NCBI GenBank assembly: GCA_028694565.1
Contig: JAQVKR010000224.1
Coordinates: 1-5,218, forward strand
Direction of reading: 5' to 3'
Length of the DNA: 5,218 nt
Source of the DNA: Gammaproteobacteria bacterium
Lineage (GTDB): Bacteria > Pseudomonadota > Gammaproteobacteria > DSM-26407
The notes below the pieces were generated by a model that saw nothing but the letters and a program-made list of their open reading frames with translations, ran no database searches and was not told the origin of the DNA. Positions 1 to 5,218 of this stretch are shown here, one piece after another. Both the position numbers and the translations under genes were made by a program. The number at the start of each line of letters is the position of its first letter. The stretch's first letter is position 1.

Positions 1-948
1 ATCGCCGAGCGCCGACTGCCCCAGGACGGCCACGCCCGCATGATCCACCAGGGGCGCACCATCGACCTGCGCATCTCCGTCATCCCCACCATCATGGGGT
101 AGAGCGTGGTCATCCGCATTCTGGACAAGGGGGTCGGGCTGCGGCCGCTGGACGAGGTCGGGTTCTCGCCCCGGGATCTCGGCATCCTGCGCCAGATGAT
201 GGCGCGCAGCTACGGCATGTTCCTGGTCACCGGGCCCACGGGATCCGGCAAATCCACCACCCTGTACGCGATTCTCAACGAGGTGAAGCAGCGCGAGCCC
301 CACATCCTCACCGTGGAGGATCCGGTGGAGTACGACATGGAGGGGGTGGAGCAGGTGCAGGTCCACCTGGCCGCCGGGTATACCTTCGCCGAGGCGCTGC
401 GCCATTTCCTGCGCCATGATCCCGACGTCATCATGGTGGGCGAAATCCGCGATCTCGAGACCGCCCGCATCGCCAACAAGGCGGCGCTCACCGGTCACCT
501 GGTGGTCAGCACCCTCCACACCAATGACGCGGTCAGCACCATCACCCGCCTCATCGACATGGGCATCGAGCCCTACCTGGTGAGCGCGGTGATCGTTGGC
601 GTGATGGCCCAGCGCCTGGTGCGCCTCATCTGTCCGGACTGCAAGACCGAGGCCGAGGTGGATCCCCTCATCCGCGCCTCCCTGGGGTTGGATGAGAAAG
701 AGGTGTTCTACACCGGCAAGGGCTGCAACAGCTCCAACGGCTCCGGCTACCGCGGCCGGAGCATGGTCTATGAGCTGCTGACCGTCTCTCCCGAGATTAT
801 CGACCTCATCAACCATGAGCGTCCGGTCCAGGAGATCAAGGAAATGGCGATCGGCCAGGGGATGGTTCCGCTGACCCAATGCGCCCTGAACCTGGCCCGG
901 GAAGGGGTCACCTCGCTGGACGAGGTGTTCGCCGTCCGGCTCGACTAG
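1..948 (+). pseudogene. GspE/PilB-family secretion or type IV pilus ATPase, 5' end outside window, interrupted by in-frame TAG
   Basis: This family forms cytoplasmic hexameric ATPases that drive type II secretion or type IV/MSHA-type pilus assembly. Reading frame 1 is coding from base 1: the segment IAERRLPQDG and the following strand residues are typical of the region before the ATPase core. Frame 1 meets TAG at 100-102 in the context IMG-stop-SVVIRILDK, where relatives read a Glu (GES/GEK-VV-R-LDK). After the stop, 280 codons remain open. They contain Walker A GPTGSGKS (232-255), the Asp box LTVEDPVEY, the Walker B region DPDVIMVGEIRD (418-453) and the His box GHLVVSTLHTNDA. The zinc subdomain begins CPDC (631-642) but continues GCNSS instead of GCxxC, so its fourth Cys is lost. 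A GTG at 106-108, one codon after the stop, could allow reinitiation of a product holding the motor core but lacking the N-terminal domains. I cannot tell a GspE, PilB or MshE role apart from this fragment. Family is certain; disrupted status depends on the TAG being real. Confidence 0.85.
100..102 (+). other. In-frame amber stop inside the ATPase gene
   Basis: The codon is TAG, one base (G to T at 100) away from GAG, which would encode the Glu normally found in this strand of the family. Coding-quality sequence continues in the same frame on both sides, so this is a point change and not a frameshift. Two genes in the window end with TAG as an ordinary terminator (this one at 946-948 and the SDR at 1029-1027), which argues against general reassignment of TAG in this organism. 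Confidence 0.85.
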
Positions 949-965
949 CTCCGCCCGTTCAGCAG

Positions 966-999
966 GCCGCCGCCGCGGGGAGCGCCGGGCTGCGGTGGC
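966..999. other. GC-rich inverted repeat between convergent genes, possible weak terminator
   Basis: GCCGCCGC (966-973) can pair with GCGGTGGC (992-999) as eight pairs including one G-U, with an 18-base GC-rich loop. It lies in the short gap between the stop codons of two convergent genes, where a bidirectional terminator would be expected. No T run follows it on either strand, so it is not a canonical intrinsic terminator. Such repeats are also common by chance at this base composition. Confidence 0.25.
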
Positions 1000-1026
1000 G
1001 CGCGCGCCCGGATTCGGCCTGGCTCT

Positions 1027-1767
1027 CTATCCCCGGGCGCTGAGCCTCTGGCCATGGACGCCGTGCCCGTCCGGCCCCAGCAGGTAGAGATAGGGGCCGA
1101 CGACGGACTCCGGCAGCGGCAGGGGGGTGGGATCCTCCGCCGGGTAGGCCTCCTCCCGCAGCCCGGTGCGCACCGGGCCCGGATCGATGCTGTTGACCCG
1201 GATCGCCGTATTCTCCAATTCGTCCGCGAGCACCTCGACCAGTCCTTCCACGCCCGCCAGCGACGCGGCGTAGGCGCCCCAGTATGCGCGTCCCTGCCGG
1301 CCCACATCGGCGCTGGTGAACAGGATCGAGGCCTGCTCCGGGCAGCGCAGCAGCGGCAGGCAGGCGCGGGTGAGAAGGAACGGGGCGTTCAGGTTGACCT
1401 GGCAGACCTTGAGCCAGGTTTCGGGGTCGTAGTGGTCGATGGGGGCGAGCCGTCCCAGGATGCCGGCGTTGTGCAGCAGCCCGTCGAGGCGCCCGAATTC
1501 CCGATCCAGGGTGGCGGCGAGTTCCTCGTAGTCCTTCGCCGTGGCCGTTTCCAGGTTCAGCGGCACCAGCGCCGGCTGAGGGTGCCCGGCCGCCTCGATG
1601 GCGTCATAGGTCTGCTCCAGGCGGGCCTGGCTGCGGCCCAGCAGGACCAGCGTGGCGCCGTGGGCGGCGGCCGCCAGGGCGACGGCACGACCGATGCCGC
1701 TGCCGGCGCCGGTGACGAGGATGACGCGATCCCGGAGAAGGTCCGCGGAAGGTTCGTAGTCGAGCAT
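1027..1767 (-). CDS. yciK: YciK-like short-chain dehydrogenase/reductase lacking the usual catalytic Ser and Lys
   Basis: This is a cytoplasmic classical SDR of 246 residues (E. coli YciK has 252); the substrate of YciK proteins is not established. From the start chosen here, visible parts are the cofactor loop TGAGSGIG (about 19-26), LLHNAG (97-102), VNLNAPF (about 124-130), the family signature VGRQGRA-WGAYAAS (about 155-169) and DPGPVRT (about 195-201). The tyrosine Tyr166 is present. However, the residue 13 before it, normally the catalytic Ser, is Ala153 (Ser152 precedes it), and YxxxK reads Y-A-A-S-L, so the catalytic Lys is Leu170. The protein may therefore be inactive or use another mechanism. 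The start at 1767 is preferred because MLDYEPSADLL lines up with the N-terminus of YciK and a weak GGA lies 7 bases upstream. Longer starts at 1779 and 1803 are open but have no clear ribosome site. It lies downstream of the squalene-synthase-fold gene on the same strand, 90 bases away (54 if the 1803 start is used), so a shared transcript is likely. The gene ends with TAG. Confidence 0.88.
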   Translation of the reverse strand: MLDYEPSADLLRDRVILVTGAGSGIGRAVALAAAAHGATLVLLGRSQARLEQTYDAIEAAGHPQPALVPLNLETATAKDYEELAATLDREFGRLDGLLHNAGILGRLAPIDHYDPETWLKVCQVNLNAPFLLTRACLPLLRCPEQASILFTSADVGRQGRAYWGAYAASLAGVEGLVEVLADELENTAIRVNSIDPGPVRTGLREEAYPAEDPTPLPLPESVVGPYLYLLGPDGHGVHGQRLSARG

Positions 1768-1857
1768 GTGGTTGTCCATCGTGCTTGCGGTCGGGGCTGT
1801 CATCGCACCGGAAAAGGTAAATAGCCTACCGCGAAGGCGCGTCGGCGGGAATGCGAA

Positions 1858-2706
1858 TTATCGTGCGCTGCGCCAGGCAATCCAGAGCTTGCGCAGGGGC
1901 GTCAGGCTGACCCGGTGGCCGAGGTCCCTGAATTCGTCCTGCGCCAGGGTCCTCACCAGCGCCAGGCGCAGGGCCGCGAGCACGCGCAGGTGGGTCAGGG
2001 CCGATCGCGAATCCGGGTCCAGGGCCTTCAGCGTCTCCGCGTACAGGCTGCCGATGCGCCCGGCCTGGTCGCCCAGCGCCAGGCGCAGGTCCGGAGTGGG
2101 GCGCCCGTGGACCAGGTCCTCCGCGTTCGCGCCGGCGGCCCGCAGGGTCTCGGCGGGGAGGGGCAGGCGGCCGGCGCGGGCGCACGGCATGGCGTCACGC
2201 AGTCGCCGGCCGAGATGGTCCACGGCTCCGAGCCGCCCGGCGGCCTCCAGCGGCGCCGGCTCTCGGCAGCCGAGGGTCCGCGCCAGCAGCCGGGCCAGGG
2301 AGCCGGCGCCCTGCAGGGCATTCTCCAGCTGCCGCGGGAAGTCGGGATAGCCGTCCCGGCCGAGCTCATCCCGGGTGGCCGTGACGAGGCCCAGAAACTC
2401 CTCCCGCGGCAGCGACCACTGTTCCACCGCGGGCAGCAGGGCGCGGGTCCGGGGGTGGCGCGGGGCTCCGGCGAACAGGCGCTCGATCTCCTCTTCCCAC
2501 CACTGCAGCTTGAGCCGGGCGACGCCCGGTTCGCTGACCGCGTCGGGAATCTCCCGCACCTCCCGGCCCAGCCGGTGCAGTTGCTCCAGCCACGGACGCG
2601 CCTCGGGCGGCGCGAAGCGCAGTGCGTAGTAGAGGCTGCTGCCCGGTGGTGGCGCCGTCTCCTCCGGCGGCCGGGGCGGGGTGGGGGGCTGTTCGGTCTG
2701 TCGCAT
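1858..2706 (-). CDS. Squalene/phytoene-synthase-fold protein without the Asp-rich catalytic motifs
   Basis: The 282-residue protein belongs to the all-helical trans-isoprenyl-diphosphate synthase fold. Landmarks are SSLYYALRFAPPEAR (about 23-37), GREV (47-50), the family block EPGVARLKLQWWEEEIERLF (59-78), the QLENALQGAGSLARLLA helix (about 126-142) and GRLPLP (179-184), matching the GRVYLP segment of the family. The first Asp-rich motif, DDxxD after REV in true synthases, reads REIPDA here. The second, near the LRD before GRLPLP, reads HLGRRLRDAMPCARAG and also looks a few residues short. Without these Mg2+-diphosphate ligands it is unlikely to make squalene or phytoene. Similar catalytically silent members include the mitochondrial complex I assembly factor NDUFAF6, so an assembly or chaperone role is possible, but that is inference. 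The start at 2706 follows family homology. The frame stays open to 2934, but that extension is Pro/Arg/Gly-rich with no recognisable domain. An AGGA lies about 12 bases upstream of the ATG. The N-terminal 22 residues are a Pro-rich tail. The gene ends with TAA and is followed by the SDR gene. Confidence 0.8.
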   Translation of the reverse strand: MRQTEQPPTPPRPPEETAPPPGSSLYYALRFAPPEARPWLEQLHRLGREVREIPDAVSEPGVARLKLQWWEEEIERLFAGAPRHPRTRALLPAVEQWSLPREEFLGLVTATRDELGRDGYPDFPRQLENALQGAGSLARLLARTLGCREPAPLEAAGRLGAVDHLGRRLRDAMPCARAGRLPLPAETLRAAGANAEDLVHGRPTPDLRLALGDQAGRIGSLYAETLKALDPDSRSALTHLRVLAALRLALVRTLAQDEFRDLGHRVSLTPLRKLWIAWRSAR

Positions 2707-2855
2707 GGGGCCAGTGTATCCTATCGGCACCCGCACCGGCGGCTGGAGCCGCTGCGGTTGCGGGCGGCAAGGATGGCCACGCCGACCTGGCGCCGGCGCA
2801 CCCGGCCAACCGGCCAGGGGGGGCGGCAAGCCGGGAATATCGTGGGCCTGGCGTG

Positions 2856-2879
2856 CCGGCGCCCGGCCTCCGGCGCCGG
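2856..2879. repeat. Perfect 8-base inverted repeat with 8-base loop
   Basis: CCGGCGCC (2856-2863) is the exact reverse complement of GGCGCCGG (2872-2879), separated by 8 bases. It would form a strong GC hairpin in either transcript. No T run follows on either strand, so it does not look like an intrinsic terminator. On the leftward transcript it would lie in the upstream leader or promoter region of the squalene-synthase-fold gene. Chance occurrence is plausible at this GC content. Confidence 0.35.
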
Positions 2880-2925
2880 GATGCGGTTCCGGGCCGGCCA
2901 TGCCGCGACAGCTCCGGCAACGGCG

Positions 2926-2943
2926 TTTGCGCATTGCCGCAAA
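2926..2943. promoter_or_regulatory. Perfect 18-base dyad, candidate operator for the oad promoter
   Basis: TTTGCG (2926-2931) and CGCAAA (2938-2943) are perfect inverted arms around a 6-base spacer. The centre, 2934.5, lies about 42 bases upstream of the transcript start predicted from the -10 hexamer at 2965-2970. That is the classic position of an activator overlapping a poor -35 region. The regulator is unknown; the site is also within reach of any leftward promoter. Confidence 0.4.
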
Positions 2944-2964
2944 TGTGGGGTAGATTAGGCGGGT

Positions 2965-2970
2965 TACAAT
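2965..2970 (+). promoter_or_regulatory. Candidate -10 element (TACAAT) of the oadGA promoter
   Basis: TACAAT matches the sigma-70 -10 consensus at 5 of 6 bases and opens the only AT-rich island in the window. With a 16-18 base spacer the -35 region (about 2941-2948) shows no resemblance to TTGACA, which would suit an activator-dependent promoter. Transcription would begin near 2976-2977 and give an oadG leader of roughly 140 bases. This is inferred from sequence alone. Confidence 0.45.
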
Positions 2971-2991
2971 AAAACAAACTTATAAGCGCAT

Positions 2992-3014
2992 CGGGTCGAA
3001 TAATCATTCGCCCG
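2992..3014 (+). promoter_or_regulatory. Leader hairpin 1 upstream of oadG (or operator palindrome)
   Basis: CGGG (2992-2995) and CGAAT (2997-3001) pair with ATTCG (3006-3010) and CCCG (3011-3014). This gives nine pairs, one bulged T (2996) and the tetraloop AATC. It begins about 15 bases into the predicted transcript. It could be an RNA element or a DNA operator just downstream of the transcript start. CCCGCC (3011-3016) can alternatively pair with GGCGGG (3067-3072), linking this hairpin to the next. Confidence 0.45.
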
Positions 3015-3033
3015 CCGTCCCGAAACCCCGGTT

Positions 3034-3112
3034 CCCCTCCTGGCAGATCCCCGCGCCAGGCACAGGGGCGGGAGGCGCCCGGCCGGAAGACTGCGCTGCG
3101 GGAAACCAGGAG
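3034..3112 (+). promoter_or_regulatory. Leader hairpin 2 and alternative pairing to the oadG ribosome site, candidate RNA switch
   Basis: CCCCT (3034-3038) and CCTGGC (3039-3044) pair with GCCAGG (3055-3060) and AGGGG (3064-3068). This makes an 11-pair stem with a 3-base bulge (CAC) and a 10-base loop. The same 5' arm contains CTCCTGG (3037-3043), an exact complement of CCAGGAG (3106-3112), the ribosome site of oadG; GTT (3031-3033) can add pairing with AAC (3115-3117). The two pairings exclude each other: the local hairpin leaves the ribosome site free, while the long-range pairing hides it. No known riboswitch class was recognised by eye. Confidence 0.45.
3108..3112 (+). promoter_or_regulatory. 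Ribosome binding site of oadG
   Basis: AGGAG lies 6 bases upstream of the ATG at 3119, at near-ideal spacing, and fixes the start of oadG. It is noteworthy because it is embedded in the 7-base segment complementary to the leader hairpin arm at 3037-3043. Confidence 0.8.
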
Positions 3113-3118
3113 TCAACG

Positions 3119-3382
3119 ATGCCGGTATCCGAGTTGCTTTGGTCCGGGCTGGAACTGATGATCATGGGCATGGGGGTGGTCTTCGTCCTTCTGGGCCTGC
3201 TGGTCTTCACCGTTCACGGTGTTTCCCGGCTCATCCAGTGGTTCGAGGCGCGCCGGCCCCAGCCCGCCACGGGCGCCGGCACGGCACTCTCCGCGCCCCC
3301 GGCGCAGGGTGACGCCGAGCTGATGGCCGTCATCAGCGCCGCCGTGCACCGCTTCCGTTCCCGCCGTCACACTCCCCGCTGA
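3119..3382 (+). CDS. oadG: Oxaloacetate decarboxylase Na+ pump, gamma subunit
   Basis: OadG is a small inner-membrane subunit that joins the cytoplasmic alpha subunit OadA to the Na+-translocating beta subunit OadB and stabilises the complex. The 87-residue length is typical. The N-terminal stretch [20 protein letters not shown] follows the family pattern, with one membrane helix at about residues 11-32. A Pro/Ala/Gly-rich linker (about 47-63) follows, then a C-terminal amphipathic segment [18 protein letters not shown] (about 66-83), resembling the conserved AVIxAAVxxYR tail that contacts OadA. The start is supported by AGGAG 6 bases upstream. oadA begins 52 bases downstream on the same strand, giving the common oadG-oadA(-oadB) order. 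The predicted promoter and structured leader lie immediately upstream, so this gene's translation is the likely control point. The gene ends with TGA. Confidence 0.93.
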   Translation: MPVSELLWSGLELMIMGMGVVFVLLGLLVFTVHGVSRLIQWFEARRPQPATGAGTALSAPPAQGDAELMAVISAAVHRFRSRRHTPR

Positions 3383-3417
3383 GCCAAATCCGCCCCGAGC
3401 AGGCGCATCGCCAACCC

Positions 3418-3423
3418 GAGGAG
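3418..3423 (+). promoter_or_regulatory. Ribosome binding site of oadA
   Basis: GAGGAG lies 11 bases upstream of the ATG at 3435, a slightly long spacing. It supports the start [14 protein letters not shown], which matches the N-terminus of OadA relatives. Confidence 0.65.
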
Positions 3424-3434
3424 AACCACCGCCT

Positions 3435-5218
3435 ATGACCAATCCGCTCGCCATCACCGACGTGGTCCTGCGCGACGCCCACCAGTCGCTTCTGGCGACC
3501 CGGATGCGCATCGAGGACATGCTGCCCATCGCCGCCAAGCTCGACCAGGTCGGTTACTGGTCGCTGGAGACCTGGGGGGGCGCGACCTTCGATGCCTGCA
3601 TCCGCTACCTGGGCGAGGATCTCTGGGAACGGCTGCGGCGGCTGAAGGCGGCCATGCCCAATACCCGGCAGCAGATGCTCCTGCGGGGACAGAACCTGCT
3701 GGGTTACCGGCATTACGCCGATGACGTGGTGGAACGCTTCGTGGAACGGGCGGCGGAGAACGGCGTGGACGTGTTCCGCATCTTCGACGCCATGAACGAC
3801 CTGCGCAATCTCGAGACCGCTGTGAAGGCCGCAATCCGGGTCGGCAAGCATGCCCAGGGCACCATGTCCTACACGGTGAGCCCGGTCCACACGGTGGACA
3901 TGTGGGTGGAGATGGGCCGGCGCCTCGAGGAGATGGGGTGCCACTCCATCTGCATCAAGGACATGGCCGGCCTGCTGCGCCCCTACGTGGCCGAGGAACT
4001 CGTCACGCGCCTGAAGGAGAGCGTCTCGATACCCATCGCCATGCAGTGCCACGCCACCACCGGCCTGAGCACCGCCGCCATCGTCAAGGCGGCGGAGGCG
4101 GGCATCGACATGGTGGACACGGCCATCTCCTCCATGAGCATGACCTATGGCCATTCCGCCACCGAATCGGTGGTCTCCATCCTCCAGGGTACGGAGCGCG
4201 ACACGGGGCTCGACCTGAAGCTGCTGGAGGAGATCGCCGCCTACTTCCGCGAGGTGCGCAAGAAGTACGCGAAGTTCGAGGGCAGCCTGAAGGGGGTGGA
4301 TTCGCGGATCCTGGTGGCCCAGGTGCCCGGCGGCATGCTCACCAACATGGAAAACCAGCTCCGCGAGCAGAATGCCTCCGATCGCATCGACGAGGTGCTG
4401 AAGGAGATCCCCCGGGTGCGCGAGGACCTCGGCTTCATCCCCCTGGTGACCCCCACCTCCCAGATCGTCGGCTCCCAGGCGGTGCTCAACGTGCTCACCG
4501 GCGAGCGCTACAAGTCCATCACCAAGGAGACGGCCGGCGTCCTGAAGGGGGAATACGGCGCCACGCCCGCCCCGGTGAACAGGGAGCTTCGGATGCGGGT
4601 GCTGGAGGGCGGTGAGCCGATTACCTGCCGCCCCGCCGATCTCATCGAACCGGAGCTGGATCGGCTGATCGGCGAGCTGGAGGGGCTGGCCACGGAGAAG
4701 GGCATCGACCTGGCCGAGGCGGTGGTGGACGATGTCCTCATCTACGCGCTCTTCCCCCAGGTGGGTCTCAAGTTCCTGGAGAACCGTGCCAACCCCTCGG
4801 CGTTCGAACCGGCGCCGGGGAGCGAGCCCGAACCGTTGCCGGCGTCCGCAGCCGCGGCACCGGCCGGGCCGGAACGCTACGCCATCACCGTCAACGGCAC
4901 CACCTATGACGTGACGGTGGCCCCGGGGGGCGAGGTGACGGGGGTGGTTCCCGGCGCAGCGGCCGCTTCACCCGTCCCCGCGGCAGCCGGTGCGGTTCCG
5001 GCCGGCAGCGCGCTGCCGGTGGCCGCGCCCCTGGCCGGCACCATCTTCAAGCTGATGACCCGGCCCGGCCAGGCGGTCGCCGCCGGCGAGGTGGTGGTGA
5101 TCATGGAGGCCATGAAGATGGAAACCGAGGTCCGCGCCCCCCGCGCCGGCACCGTGACCGAAATCAGCGTGAAGGAAGGCGACGCGGTGCAGGTGTGCGA
5201 CGCCCTCCTGCTCCTGGC
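3435..5218 (+). CDS. oadA: Oxaloacetate decarboxylase alpha subunit (biotin carboxyltransferase), 3' end just outside window
   Basis: OadA moves the carboxyl group of oxaloacetate onto its own biotin; OadB then decarboxylates it and exports Na+. In the 594 visible codons (family about 590-600), the order is: carboxyltransferase barrel (about 5-265), with [52 protein letters not shown] and IKDMAGLL; the conserved PYC/OadA domain (about 285-470), with [14 protein letters not shown] and [21 protein letters not shown]; an association segment (about 480-505, [20 protein letters not shown]); an Ala/Pro linker; and a biotinyl domain with EAMKMET, biotin Lys561. Metal-site residues Asp14, Lys175 and His206 are present, but the first His of the usual HxH is Gln204 (CAG at 4044-4046; MQCHATTG against LHCHATTG in V. 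cholerae). The sequence is otherwise very close to the V. cholerae/Klebsiella Na+-pump type and not to pyruvate carboxylase subunit B. The frame stops two bases into what must be an Ala codon after ALLLL, so the true end is probably only a codon or so away. Confidence 0.96.
   Translation, partial: MTNPLAITDVVLRDAHQSLLATRMRIEDMLPIAAKLDQVGYWSLETWGGATFDACIRYLGEDLWERLRRLKAAMPNTRQQMLLRGQNLLGYRHYADDVVERFVERAAENGVDVFRIFDAMNDLRNLETAVKAAIRVGKHAQGTMSYTVSPVHTVDMWVEMGRRLEEMGCHSICIKDMAGLLRPYVAEELVTRLKESVSIPIAMQCHATTGLSTAAIVKAAEAGIDMVDTAISSMSMTYGHSATESVVSILQGTERDTGLDLKLLEEIAAYFREVRKKYAKFEGSLKGVDSRILVAQVPGGMLTNMENQLREQNASDRIDEVLKEIPRVREDLGFIPLVTPTSQIVGSQAVLNVLTGERYKSITKETAGVLKGEYGATPAPVNRELRMRVLEGGEPITCRPADLIEPELDRLIGELEGLATEKGIDLAEAVVDDVLIYALFPQVGLKFLENRANPSAFEPAPGSEPEPLPASAAAAPAGPERYAITVNGTTYDVTVAPGGEVTGVVPGAAAASPVPAAAGAVPAGSALPVAAPLAGTIFKLMTRPGQAVAAGEVVVIMEAMKMETEVRAPRAGTVTEISVKEGDAVQVCDALLLL

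Larger units (their letters stand above)
2707..3118. other. 412-base non-coding region between divergent transcription units
   Basis: No convincing gene is present: open frames here are GC-driven and have no recognisable domain. The half near 2707-2925 is very GC-rich and carries one perfect inverted repeat. The half near 2926-3118 contains a conspicuous AT-rich island (about 2964-3008), a dyad, a -10-like hexamer and the structured leader of oadG. These parts are annotated separately. No clear sigma-70 promoter for the leftward pair was found close to 2706. Confidence 0.75.

Noticed and set aside
100..102. TAG read as pyrrolysine or by a genome-wide amber reassignment
   Set aside because: Two genes in the window use TAG as a proper terminator, the position normally holds Glu, and nothing in the window suggests pyrrolysine machinery. 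A mutation or error is simpler.
949..1026. Intrinsic terminator between the convergent genes
   Set aside because: The hairpin has a large loop and no T run on either strand, so I list it only as an inverted repeat.
1054..1824. 256-codon open frame on the + strand opposite the SDR gene
   Set aside because: Its translation is Gln/Arg/Gly-rich and resembles no family, while the opposite strand has a full set of SDR motifs. It is an antisense shadow.
2707..2934. N-terminal extension of the squalene-synthase-fold frame by 76 residues
   Set aside because: The extension is Arg/Pro/Gly-rich with no recognisable domain or signal peptide, and family homology begins after the ATG at 2706. The open frame is explained by high GC content.
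1915..2958. 347-codon open frame on the + strand opposite the squalene-synthase-fold gene
   Set aside because: The composition is low-complexity with no recognisable domain, and it is antisense to a gene with clear family blocks.
3333..4154. 273-codon open frame on the - strand opposite oadG/oadA
   Set aside because: It is His/Gly-rich with no recognisable domain and overlaps highly conserved OadA coding sequence. It is an antisense shadow.
1..5218. CRISPR array, tRNA or rRNA gene, insertion sequence or attachment site
   Set aside because: No regularly spaced direct repeats, cloverleaf, transposase motif or terminal repeats were seen on either strand.

Overview
The window is GC-rich and densely coding, and it suggests a gammaproteobacterium. 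The evidence is a YciK-type short-chain dehydrogenase, a GspE/PilB-family secretion or pilus ATPase, and an OadG-OadA gene pair close to the V. cholerae type. A halophilic or alkaliphilic, Ectothiorhodospiraceae-like host would fit the GC content and the Na+ pump, but that placement is inference, because no marker gene is present.

Layout. Positions 1-948 (+) hold the C-terminal two thirds of a GspE/PilB-family ATPase. Its frame is interrupted by an in-frame TAG at 100-102, where relatives have a Glu codon. A 78-base gap (or slightly more, depending on where the transcripts end) separates it from two leftward genes that converge on it. These are a squalene/phytoene-synthase-fold protein (2706-1858) followed by a YciK-like SDR (1767-1027), probably co-transcribed. 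A 412-base non-coding region (2707-3118) then separates the leftward pair from a rightward Na+-pump operon. That operon holds oadG (3119-3382) and oadA (3435 to the window end, missing only its last one or few codons). oadB is expected just beyond the edge.

How the genes work together. OadA is the biotin-carrying carboxyltransferase alpha subunit of oxaloacetate decarboxylase. OadG is the small membrane gamma subunit that holds OadA on the OadB Na+ channel subunit. Together they would couple decarboxylation of oxaloacetate to Na+ export. The leftward pair and the ATPase show no functional link to the pump.

Two themes deserve attention. First, the 2707-3118 region contains an activator-like dyad about 42 bases upstream of the predicted transcript start, a TACAAT -10 element, and a 5' leader of about 140 bases with two strong hairpins. 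One arm of the second hairpin is also perfectly complementary (7 bases) to the oadG Shine-Dalgarno region, which is the architecture of an RNA switch. Second, four different proteins lack residues normally essential in their families: a nonsense codon plus a lost zinc Cys in the ATPase, Ser to Ala and Lys to Leu in the SDR, no Asp-rich motifs in the squalene-synthase-fold protein, and His to Gln at a metal ligand of OadA.
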